A stretch of DNA of 6,260 bases from Deltaproteobacteria bacterium UBA3076 (GTDB lineage Bacteria; Desulfobacterota; Dissulfuribacteria; Dissulfuribacterales; UBA3076). The DNA lies in the NCBI GenBank assembly GCA_002367355.1, contig DFBQ01000241.1:1-6260 (forward strand). Direction: 5' to 3'. The position numbers were made by a program, and so were the translations under genes. The notes under the pieces were generated by a model that had not been told where the DNA came from, did not search any database, and worked only from the letters and a program-made list of their open reading frames with translations. Positions 1 through 6,229 of the stretch are shown in pieces. Within the stretch, counting starts at the first letter, position 1. Every line of letters begins with the position of its first letter.

Positions 1-49
1 CAACAAGTAATTGTATGATTTTCCGTTTAAATACCACAAATAAAAAATG

Positions 50-78
50 TTGACAACAAAAATGTAATTTTGTATAGT
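50..78 (+). promoter_or_regulatory. Probable sigma70 promoter of the integrase gene
   Basis: TTGACA at 50-55 and TATAGT at 73-78 are separated by exactly 17 nt, close to the sigma70 consensus (perfect -35, one mismatch in -10). Transcription would begin near 85, about 50 nt before the integrase start codon. The -35 box sits inside the small inverted repeat TGTTG-A-CAACA (48-58), and ACAAAA/TTTTGT (56-61 and 68-73) spans the spacer, so a regulator could bind here. No CTGT-N8-ACAG LexA box, as controls some integron integrases, is visible. The AT-rich background raises the chance of a fortuitous match. Confidence 0.6.
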
Positions 79-81
79 TTT

Positions 82-96
82 ATCTAACCGTTTAAC
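82..96 (-). other. Candidate attI-type recombination core (two GTTRRRY matches)
   Basis: On the minus strand, GTTAAAC (96-90) and GTTAGAT (88-82) both fit the GTTRRRY core consensus of integron recombination sites and lie 8 bp apart. The position is also right: in most integrons attI lies between the divergently oriented intI and the cassette array, with the core pointing away from intI, which is the orientation seen here. CCGTTTAA also occurs twice on the plus strand (23-30 and 88-95), resembling the direct repeats found in some attI sites. One GTTRRRY match somewhere in this leader is expected by chance with moderate probability, so this remains tentative. Confidence 0.3.
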
Positions 97-134
97 ATGC
101 AATAAATAGAGATAGGCGTATACGGATAAACACA

Positions 135-1520
135 ATGAGGAAGATTCCCGCCACCCTAATTGTACACTTTTACGCTTTATTGGTCAAAAACAAAATACCC
201 CAAAAATTTCATAACCATTATTTAAAATGGTTACGATACTATTTGGATTTCTGTCAAAGATACCGGTTTACTGAATCAAACTCCCAGAGTCTGCCCAATT
301 TTATCCAGAAATTAAAAGAAAAGAGGCAAACCGACGCACAGCAAAAACAAGCCAATGAAGCAATCCATATTTATTACGAATTAATCAGATCAAAACCCAG
401 TAATAATACAAGTGAACTGCCCAAACATCCACCAAAAACAGAAGGTGTTAGCGAGGCACAAAATTCGTATCGGGCAGCCCCTTTGCAATCAAAATTACAG
501 ATTGATACCAGTAAGCGTGATTCGGCGCAAAATAAGCCTATCCAAACAGGGGCAAAGGATAGTTGGGATGCAGCTTTCAGACAGTTATCCAATGAAATAA
601 AAGTCAGGCACTATTCACCTAAAACCCTTAAATCATACTCCACCTGGGTTCGGAAAATTCAATATTTCAGTAAAAGCAAAGATCCGGAGCTATTATCAAC
701 TACGGATGTAAAGGATTTTTTAACCTTTTTAGCAGTAAAGCAGAAAGTATCAGCATCATCCCAAAACCAGGCCTTTAATGCGCTGCTATTTTTTTTCAGG
801 CATGTCCTTAACCGGGAATTCGGGAAAATTGACGGTGTGGTACGAGCCAAAAGAAAACGATATATTCCTGTTGTACTCTCACGTGAAGAGATTGATGCGA
901 TTGTAGGAAACCTTAAATATCCTTATGATCTGGTGGTTAAGCTATTGTATGGCTGCGGACTTCGTTTATTCGAGTGCCTGAACCTGCGCATACAGAGTTT
1001 TAATTTCGATTTCAGTATATTGACGATTCGCGACGGCAAAGGGAAAAAGGACCGCACCGTGCCGCTGCCCCAAATCATTATGCCGGAGCTTAAAGAGCAT
1101 CTGAAAAAGGTCAAAGTGCTGCATGATAAAGATCTTGATGAAGGGTATGCCGGCGCATTTATGTTTGATTTGATAGAAAAAAAGTATAAAAACTGTGCCA
1201 GGGAGTTTGTCTGGCAGTGGTTTTTCCCGGCCAAAATATTAACTTTTGTTCCTGAAACCAGCGAATATCGGCGCTACCATCTTCATGAACGCCATGTCCA
1301 AAAGGCCATTAAACGGGCTGTCAACAAGGCCAAAATCTGCAAGCGGGCCACGGCCCACACGTTTCGCCACAGTTTTGCAAGCCACCTCTTGCAGGCCAAT
1401 TACGACATTCGTACCATTCAAGAACTATTGGGGCATAGCGATGTGCGAACTACAATGATTTATACACATACGATTAAGAGCCAGACTAAAAAGGAAGCAA
1501 AAAGCCCTCTTGATTTTTAG
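135..1520 (+). CDS. intI: Integron-integrase-like tyrosine recombinase with extra N-terminal domain
   Basis: A site-specific tyrosine recombinase that would cut and rejoin DNA strands through a 3'-phosphotyrosine intermediate. Visible catalytic residues are R277 (in GCGLRLFECL), the GKGKKDR beta-hairpin lysines at 301-307, H408 and R411 (HTFRHSFASHLL), H434 (LLGHSD) and the nucleophile Y443 (MIYTH). IntI-type hallmarks are the insertion at about 360-398 (FFPAKI to YHLHERHVQKAIKRAV) between the catalytic boxes, and the C-terminus KSPLDF. A SAM-like core-binding domain spans about 142-232. Integron integrases are usually about 320-340 residues; the extra 125 or so come from an N-terminal segment (about 5-85) that looks like a second core-binding domain, followed by a polar linker. 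The ATG at 135 has only a weak ribosome site (GGAT at 124-127), but a good promoter lies upstream. All active-site residues are intact, so it is probably functional. No cassette is visible in the window. A chromosomal IntI-like recombinase without an array remains possible. Confidence 0.88.
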   Translation: MRKIPATLIVHFYALLVKNKIPQKFHNHYLKWLRYYLDFCQRYRFTESNSQSLPNFIQKLKEKRQTDAQQKQANEAIHIYYELIRSKPSNNTSELPKHPPKTEGVSEAQNSYRAAPLQSKLQIDTSKRDSAQNKPIQTGAKDSWDAAFRQLSNEIKVRHYSPKTLKSYSTWVRKIQYFSKSKDPELLSTTDVKDFLTFLAVKQKVSASSQNQAFNALLFFFRHVLNREFGKIDGVVRAKRKRYIPVVLSREEIDAIVGNLKYPYDLVVKLLYGCGLRLFECLNLRIQSFNFDFSILTIRDGKGKKDRTVPLPQIIMPELKEHLKKVKVLHDKDLDEGYAGAFMFDLIEKKYKNCAREFVWQWFFPAKILTFVPETSEYRRYHLHERHVQKAIKRAVNKAKICKRATAHTFRHSFASHLLQANYDIRTIQELLGHSDVRTTMIYTHTIKSQTKKEAKSPLDF

Positions 1521-1620
1521 GAGGTGAAAAACATAGCCATCCTCAGCTACTTCCCATTCGATTAGGAGGCAAGTAAAAATAGGTTGTACAGATTGCGCCG
1601 TAATTTTGTTTGTTTTCAAG

Positions 1621-1662
1621 GCGCATTAAGGCGCGCATAACGAGTTATGTAAGCCTTAACGC
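1621..1662. repeat. Long bulged hairpin between convergent genes (terminator or attC-like)
   Basis: The segment folds on either strand as GCG/CGC (1621-1623 and 1660-1662), a 2-nt bulge CA, TTAAGGC/GCCTTAA (1626-1632 and 1653-1659), an internal loop GCG/TAA, then CATAAC/GTTATG (1636-1641 and 1644-1649) around GA. That gives 16 base pairs in 42 nt. It lies between the 3' ends of the integrase and nrdJ, which suits a bidirectional terminator, but neither strand shows a U-tract. The bulged bases and the TAAC/GTTA elements recall integron attC sites, although no strict RYYYAAC/GTTRRRY pair bounds it and it is shorter than a typical attC. AAGGCGC is directly repeated at 1618-1624 and 1628-1634. 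Confidence 0.5.
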
Positions 1663-1720
1663 AACACAGAAAAGAAGCAAAAGGACAAGCAAGATGTATA
1701 AGTTATTTTTACTTGACGAC

Positions 1721-3988
1721 TTAATCGCATTTTGAAAATCCACAAGACCGGCAGAGGAAACAGCCGCCCTCCGACTCAAGCACCGCTCCGCACTCAGGAC
1801 AGTTCATAAAAGCCGGGTTTCTTTTTTCTATCTCTATCCCGCTTGCGGAGGCCAGCACCTTGGCAATGGCGTCCGGGCAAGAAAGAATCTGGACTCCTTC
1901 ATACCAGATGGGAAACGGACAACGGATGCCGGCAAGCTGGGCTACAATGGACTGGACTCTGATCCCGGAACGGAGTGCCAGGGAAATCAGTCTACTCTCA
2001 GCCTCAATCTGACAGGCTGCGCACCCACCGGTCTTACCCATCTGGGCAAACACCTCGCATATATCTTTATCATCCCAGTTAACAGTTACATAGAGATTCC
2101 CGCACCCTGTCCGTACCCGCTCTGTAATACCGTGAGTTTTAAGCGGCCTGGGCCTGGGAGCGATCTTCCCGTTTGTACCCACCTGCATGATTGCTTCTGC
2201 TGCATCGGTCCCTTCTCTTTCCTTTTTCAGACTTAAGACCTGGACCGGCCTACTTCCGCTACGGTAGATAGTTATGCCCTTAAGCCCCTGATTCCAGGCC
2301 AACAGGTATGCACTCCGGATGGAGTCCCTGGTTGCATCATCGGGGAAGTTAATGGTTTTAGAGACCGCATTATCAATGTCTCTCTGGAAGGCGGCCTGGA
2401 TGGCTATATGGTCCTCGGGTGAGACGTCCATGGAGGTGACGAATATTCTTTTCAGGTCTTCCGGCACATCATCCAGACCCTGGACTGAACCGACTCCTGC
2501 AATCTCTTCCATCAAGGCATCAGAGTATTTGCCAGCGGCTTCCATGGCCTTTACAAACAAGGGATGTGTCTCAACCAGCTCTGTACCATCCATTACGCGC
2601 CGGATGTAGCTGATTGCAAATAGAGGCTCAATGCCGCTTGATGCCCCTGCAATAATGCTGATGGTGCCGGTTGGTGCGATAGTGGTGGTAGTGGCGTTTC
2701 TCATAAAAGGGGTTTTTGGACTATCATAAATGCTTCCTTTGTAGGCAGGGAAATTCCCCCGTTTTTTCGCAAGTTCCGCAGAGGCTGCCTTTGACTCCTT
2801 ATCCATAAAAGACATAAGTTCCCCGGCCAGGGAAACGGCCCGGTCAGAGTTATAGGGAATTCCCAAACATATCAGGAGATCAGCAAAGCCCATGATCCCA
2901 AGGCCGATCTTCCTGGTTCGGAGAGTCATGTTGCGGATCTCTTCAAGGGGAAACTTGTTGGCATCTATCACATTGTCCAGAAAGTGGACCGCCTGCCACA
3001 CTGTCTCCTTAAGGGCTGGATAATCTATCTCGCCATCTTTCACAAACTTGCCCAGGTTAATTGATCCCAGGTTACATGACTCATAGGGTAGAAGTGGCTG
3101 TTCGCCACAAGGATTCGTGCTCTCGATCTGTCCCAGGTCAGGAGTAGGATTTGTCCTGTTGATCCTGTCCAGGAATACGATCCCGGGTTCACCGCTACTC
3201 CAGGCCGATTCCACTATCTTGTCGAAAACAGCCGATGCTGATATCCAGCGGACCTCTTTGCCGGTCCTGGGGTTGACCAGCGCATAGTCCTCCCCACGCT
3301 CAACCGCCTCCATAAATTTCTCTGTCAACGCCACGGAAATATTGAAGTTATTGAGCCTGTCAATACGCGTCTTGGTAGTAATAAATTCCTCAATATCAGG
3401 GTGATCCACTCTTAGAATAGCCATGTTGGCACCACGCCTGGTACCACCCTGCTTGACTGTCTCAGTAGCCACATCAAATATGGTCATAAAGGAAATCGGG
3501 CCGCTTGCGATTCCCTGCGTGGATTTGACCCGGTCCCCCCTAGGACGTATCCTTGAGAAGGAAAAGCCTGTGCCTCCCCCGCTCTTATGAATCATGGCAG
3601 TATGCTGTATTGCCTCAAAAATGCTTTCAATGGAGTCATCAATTGGAAGCACGAAACACGCAGAGAGCTGTCCAAGCTCTCTGCCCGCATTCATTAAGGT
3701 CGGCGAATTGGGCATAAACCGAAGAGAGGTCATGGCTTCATAAAAAGTCTCGGCAAGGGCATCTACATCGGCATTCTCATCGTACATAAGATCTGCCTTG
3801 GCAATTGTCCTTGCCACCCTCCTGAACATCTCTTCGGGAGTTTCAAAATTTTTGCCCTGCTCGTCTTTCTTCAGATATCTGCGGGCCAACACAACAAGTG
3901 CGTTGTTAGTCAACGGCAGATCCGTATTTGGAAGATTACTGTCCGTATTTGATGAAGCCGGTCGGCTCGATTCTATTAAATTTGCCAT
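1721..3988 (-). CDS. nrdJ: Adenosylcobalamin-dependent (class II) ribonucleoside-diphosphate reductase
   Basis: Reduces ribonucleotides to deoxyribonucleotides for DNA synthesis, using adenosylcobalamin to generate a thiyl radical, so it needs neither oxygen nor a separate radical subunit. The 755-residue protein is full length for the long NrdJ type. The active-site loop TNPCGE (291-296) carries N292, thiyl-radical C294 and E296. C111 (SACF) and C305 ([10 protein letters not shown]) match the redox-active pair by motif and spacing. Other family signatures are [15 protein letters not shown] (135-149), [10 protein letters not shown] (181-190) and [11 protein letters not shown] (438-448). A TSCPD-type domain follows (about 615-705). 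The C-terminus is a cysteine-rich zinc-ribbon-like tail with C730, C733, C743, C746, C749 and C754, typical of the family and likely involved in re-reduction. The ATG at 3988 is supported by GGAGAG (3997-4002) 8 nt upstream. The stop is TAA. The nearest co-directional gene is the cytochrome, 375 nt upstream. No cobalamin riboswitch or clear NrdR box is visible. Confidence 0.97.
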   Translation of the reverse strand: MANLIESSRPASSNTDSNLPNTDLPLTNNALVVLARRYLKKDEQGKNFETPEEMFRRVARTIAKADLMYDENADVDALAETFYEAMTSLRFMPNSPTLMNAGRELGQLSACFVLPIDDSIESIFEAIQHTAMIHKSGGGTGFSFSRIRPRGDRVKSTQGIASGPISFMTIFDVATETVKQGGTRRGANMAILRVDHPDIEEFITTKTRIDRLNNFNISVALTEKFMEAVERGEDYALVNPRTGKEVRWISASAVFDKIVESAWSSGEPGIVFLDRINRTNPTPDLGQIESTNPCGEQPLLPYESCNLGSINLGKFVKDGEIDYPALKETVWQAVHFLDNVIDANKFPLEEIRNMTLRTRKIGLGIMGFADLLICLGIPYNSDRAVSLAGELMSFMDKESKAASAELAKKRGNFPAYKGSIYDSPKTPFMRNATTTTIAPTGTISIIAGASSGIEPLFAISYIRRVMDGTELVETHPLFVKAMEAAGKYSDALMEEIAGVGSVQGLDDVPEDLKRIFVTSMDVSPEDHIAIQAAFQRDIDNAVSKTINFPDDATRDSIRSAYLLAWNQGLKGITIYRSGSRPVQVLSLKKEREGTDAAEAIMQVGTNGKIAPRPRPLKTHGITERVRTGCGNLYVTVNWDDKDICEVFAQMGKTGGCAACQIEAESRLISLALRSGIRVQSIVAQLAGIRCPFPIWYEGVQILSCPDAIAKVLASASGIEIEKRNPAFMNCPECGAVLESEGGCFLCRSCGFSKCD

Positions 3989-3996
3989 ATATGCTA

Positions 3997-4002
3997 CTCT
4001 CC
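3997..4002 (-). promoter_or_regulatory. Ribosome binding site of nrdJ
   Basis: The minus strand reads GGAGAG followed by 8 nt and the ATG at 3988-3986. It is a good Shine-Dalgarno match with normal spacing and fixes the nrdJ start. Confidence 0.75.
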
Positions 4003-4020
4003 GGAAATCTCGTACACTGC

Positions 4021-4049
4021 CCCTGTCTGCGTGCTATGCACAGGCAGGG
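4021..4049 (-). repeat. Bulged 12-bp hairpin in the nrdJ leader
   Basis: On the minus strand CCCTGCCT pairs with AGACAGGG (4049-4042 with 4028-4021, one G-U), and GTGC pairs with GCAC around the loop ATA. The dinucleotide GC (4030-4029) is bulged on the 3' side. The hairpin ends 32 nt before the nrdJ start codon, so it would lie in the 5' leader if transcription starts upstream. No U-tract follows, so it is unlikely to be a terminator. The regular bulged shape suggests either a dispersed palindromic repeat or a regulatory RNA structure, and one copy cannot separate these. Confidence 0.5.
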
Positions 4050-4167
4050 ATAGAGTATTTTAAGCAAGATTCATTTTTGCAATGGAATCATTAATAAATA
4101 TATACAAAATATAGTAAATTGCTGCTATAAGAAACATCCATTTTGTGCATAACCATATTCCATAGCC

Positions 4168-4316
4168 GTAACTTCTCAATAAGTCCGGGTAACAGTCACT
4201 GGATTCCCGCCTTCGCGGGAATGACGATTGGGTGTGAACGCCTGTCATTCCGGCGAAAGCCGGAATCCATTGGATAGTCGCAAAATATGATTTGCCCGGA
4301 CTTATTGAGAAGTTAC
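4168..4316. mobile_element. MITE-like nested palindromic element, 149 bp, no coding capacity
   Basis: Terminal inverted repeats starting GTAACTTCTCAATAAG at 4168 match perfectly over 22 bp (4168-4189 with 4295-4316) and extend inward to 25 bp with one mismatch (4192 and 4292). Inside lies a second inverted pair, TGGATTCC/GGAATCCA (4200-4207 with 4262-4269), whose arms are themselves hairpins: ATTCCCGC-CTTC-GCGGGAAT (4203-4222) and ATTCCGGC-GAAA-GCCGGAAT (4247-4266). GGAATGAC/GTCATTCC (4218-4225 and 4244-4251) pair across the centre. The inner part belongs to the widespread 'ATTCCCGC...GCGGGAATGAC' class of bacterial intergenic repeats. There is no transposase and no convincing target-site duplication. 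It sits between the cytochrome stop and nrdJ, where it may also act as a transcription barrier or RNA-stabilising structure. Confidence 0.8.
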
Positions 4317-4363
4317 ATAATTTACAGATGTCCGCTTTACGGAACGTAAAAAGGCGACCTACT

Positions 4364-6193
4364 TCAAGGCAGATGTCGTGAAGTATTCCGGCCGGCAAAA
4401 CCGGCATAGGGGCAGGGGGAAGGTGCGTGTTCCGGAGTCCAATTTCTCATTACAGGGTCGTCAAAATTTGTGTGGCATGAAAGACAGAGTCCAACATAGA
4501 GGATTTTATCAAGTTCATGTGAGTTAAAGGGTCTGAGTCCCGTTCTTGATGTGCGGACCAGGGGTCTGCCTTTTATATCAACAAATGCATCCAGAGGGTG
4601 ATCTATGTCCAGGGAAGTAGCGGGACCGGAAAGAGAGGAGGTGAACCTCCACCCATCAGGTCCAAATGAGAGACTGCCCTGACCGAGCCCTAATGCCCTT
4701 GGGTCTTGGTGACATTCCCTGCAGGAGCGTCCTTCCTTTTGCGTGGTATGGGGGTCCATCCATGAGACAGTGAGTCGCCTGAAATAACCTGTCCATTTGC
4801 CGCCTCCATCCAGGAAGGAAATGAAATCTTGTCACCCGGGTACAAGGACAACCACTTCTCCAGTCTCGGCTTTGGGCGAGCCCTTTTCAGAAAGAGCCTC
4901 CTGTCCTTCTTCGCCATGCTCAAATATTCCCAAAGGCGGGCATTCGTAGCGGATAAATGAACGAAGCTCTTCCCAAAGCCCCGGGGTCTCTTTTATTGAA
5001 ATCTTATCCAACTGGGTCTTGCTTCTGTCCATCCGGACATGACAGCCGTAGCACTGAGGTACCCATGTACTGTGGCAGGCCTGGCAGGACAGGCGGCGGT
5101 GAGTGGGATGCATGCAGGCAACTGGATTAGGAGCATGGAGCGGATGAAATTTTTTGTTTTGTTTGTTCTCAAGGACAAATGAGCCGTCTTTTTGCTGGAT
5201 GTTGAGTTTGGGAGGACCGGAGGAATTTGGTGATTTGGTGATTTGGTGATTTGGTGATTTAGAAGTCCCGTGGCAGTCCTGGCATGTAACCTCCAGTTGC
5301 TCTTCGAAATGTGCATGGCGCTCACCGTCTCCCATAATTTCTTTTTGGGTATGACAGTCAATACAGGTCAGGCCTTTTTCGTGATGAATATCGTCCTTAA
5401 ATATCCGGTAAAAACGGCCGTCAATTAACTCTCTGGAGGAAAAATCGCCTTCTTCGTACGGAGTGCCATAGCCCTCAGACTCAAATTGCCCCTGATAGGA
5501 CAGGCCAATACGCCCACTTCGGTTGTGACACAAAACACAGTTTTCCATGGGAATGACCTTAATTATCCTGGGATGTCTCTCGTCTTTTGGGTTTTTTTCT
5601 TCGTGCTTCACAAAGTGACAGGCAGTACATCCTCCGCCTTTGTTGGCTAGGAAGCTGGGAAGACTTCCACGTTCAACCCATAGATGGCAGCTCGCACACA
5701 ACTTCCTGTAGTAGTCAAGGGCAGGGGAGTTCATACCGGTATCTTTCAGTATTTTTACCGAAAGGTCCTCATCGTGGTCAGGACTCTCTCCCCAGTAAAA
5801 GCGAAGGGTGCTGATGATGCCACGATTTGTAGCCATAAGTGAGTTTTTGACCCATGTGACCTCCTTTGGGTGGCAGCCGGGCTGACCGCAGGTTTGATCT
5901 GCAAATCGAAGTTCTCCCGGATTCAGGACCATTCCCAGGTGTGCCCGTTGTTTGTCGCCGGAGAGCGGGTTCCCCTTATGGCACACAGCACATCCCAGGA
6001 CTTCCCTCCCGTGGGCTTTATCCGGTTTTTCCTTATGGCAGGAAAGGCAGAGATCCACTCGGCCGCTTAAGGTGGTTGTGACCTGCTTTACCTTGGGATT
6101 TTGGAGTTTGGCCCCTGCAAGAACTTCCACGTTGAGCATGAAAATTACTAGAATGGTCAGCCGTATTATTAGATACAAAGGAAGTCTTTTCAT
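4364..6193 (-). CDS. Secreted dodecahaem cytochrome c with in-frame UGA, candidate selenoprotein
   Basis: A 609-residue multihaem c-type cytochrome, probably an electron carrier or redox enzyme of the periplasm or cell surface. Conventional decoding stops at residue 453 (TGA, 4834-4832). Reading through continues in the same frame for 155 more codons to a TGA at 4364. A Sec-type signal peptide spans about 1-27 (KR, hydrophobic core, VLAGA). Haem motifs: CLSCH 49, CAVCH 68, CX4CH 102, CASCH 166, CTACH 189, CVLCH 219, CIDCH 277, CQDCH 304, CQACH 370, CYGCH 381, then after the TGA CRECH 491 and CLSCH 570. Cysteines outside haem motifs are C360, C418 and C594. Residues 312-323 are encoded by an octanucleotide tandem repeat. 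The ATG at 6193 is the only ATG, GTG or TTG before an upstream in-frame stop, but it lacks a clear Shine-Dalgarno. The subfamily and electron partner are not recognised. Readthrough as selenocysteine is inferred; a nonsense-mutated pseudogene or a sequence error is the alternative. Confidence 0.8.
4792..4834 (-). promoter_or_regulatory. In-frame UGA and SECIS-like stem-loop
   Basis: The UGA is at 4834-4832 within VVLVPG-UGA-QDFISF. Counting nucleotides after it, UUCAUUU (7-13; 4825-4819) pairs with AAAUGGA (34-40; 4798-4792), including one U-G pair. After a small internal loop, CUUCC (15-19; 4817-4813) pairs with GGAGG (25-29; 4807-4803). The apical loop is UGGAU (4812-4808), 20 nt from the UGA, with G as its second and third bases. 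Bacterial SECIS elements have this form: a stem just after the UGA and a short loop with a G among its first two bases. The fold was worked out by eye, without an energy calculation. Confidence 0.45.
5226..5260. repeat. Octanucleotide tandem repeat, 4.4 copies, inside the cytochrome gene
   Basis: TTTGGTGA is repeated perfectly four times (5226-5257) and followed by a partial TTT. On the coding strand the unit is AAATCACC. Three units encode eight residues, giving the low-complexity segment KSPNHQITKSPN between haem motif 8 (CQDCH 304) and motif 9 (CQACH 370). Because 8 is not a multiple of 3, gaining one unit shifts reading into a frame that stops at 4993, and losing one shifts it into a frame that stops at 5169. 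Either removes later haem sites. Confidence 0.9.
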
Positions 6194-6211
6194 AGGTGCG
6201 GGAAAGAGAAA

Positions 6212-6229
6212 GGGCAGCCATTGCTGCCC
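6212..6229 (-). terminator. Hairpin upstream of the cytochrome: terminator or leader structure
   Basis: GGGCAGC and GCTGCCC form a perfect 7-bp GC-rich stem with a 4-nt loop. On the minus strand it is followed by TTTCTCTTT, an interrupted T-rich run. It may be the intrinsic terminator of a co-directional gene beyond the right edge, or a hairpin in the cytochrome 5' leader ending 18 nt before the ATG. The interrupted T-run makes termination efficiency uncertain. Confidence 0.45.

Larger units (their letters stand above)
3989..4363. other. Intergenic region without a supported gene
   Basis: This 375-bp gap between the cytochrome stop and the nrdJ start contains the nrdJ leader hairpin and ribosome site, an AT-rich stretch (about 4075-4165) that could hold the nrdJ promoter, the MITE-like palindrome, and a short inverted repeat TTTACG-GAA-CGTAAA (4336-4350) 14 nt beyond the cytochrome stop. 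A minus-strand TAAAAT hexamer upstream of the leader hairpin has no well-spaced -35 partner, so no nrdJ promoter is called. The open frame that crosses the palindrome is a translation of repeat DNA, not a gene. Confidence 0.7.

Noticed and set aside
923..1234. A minus-strand frame of 103 codons opposite the integrase catalytic domain.
   Set aside because: It overlaps the conserved integrase box I region entirely and has no independent support.
2319..2609. A plus-strand frame of 96 codons opposite nrdJ.
   Set aside because: It is an antisense shadow of a strongly conserved enzyme gene, with no ribosome site or recognisable domain.
3989..4167. Cobalamin riboswitch upstream of the B12-dependent reductase.
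   Set aside because: No B12-box-like GCCACTG sequence was found on the minus strand. The visible structure is one bulged hairpin, much smaller than a cobalamin aptamer.
4060..4407. A 115-codon minus-strand open frame between the cytochrome and nrdJ.
   Set aside because: It runs straight through the palindromic element. The peptides IPAFAGMT and SFPRRRESS are the familiar translations of ATTCCCGC-type repeats. It also overlaps the cytochrome 3' end and the nrdJ leader region.
4819..4850. UGA read as tryptophan under an alternative genetic code.
   Set aside because: The cytochrome itself ends at a TGA with no haem-like continuation noted beyond it, tryptophans in all three genes are encoded by TGG, and no other gene has an in-frame TGA.
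4690..4923. A 77-codon minus-strand frame spanning the UGA region, which could suggest a frameshifted cytochrome.
   Set aside because: It contains no haem motif and is in a different frame. The haem-containing sequences on both sides of the UGA are already in one frame, so no frameshift is needed.
5226..5260. Possible CRISPR-like repeat array.
   Set aside because: The units are 8 bp and directly adjacent with no spacers, so this is a simple tandem repeat.
4993..5361. A 122-codon minus-strand frame inside the cytochrome gene.
   Set aside because: It is an overlapping frame of the cytochrome with no CXXCH motif, kept open in part by the octanucleotide repeat. It matters only as the frame reached if one repeat unit is gained.
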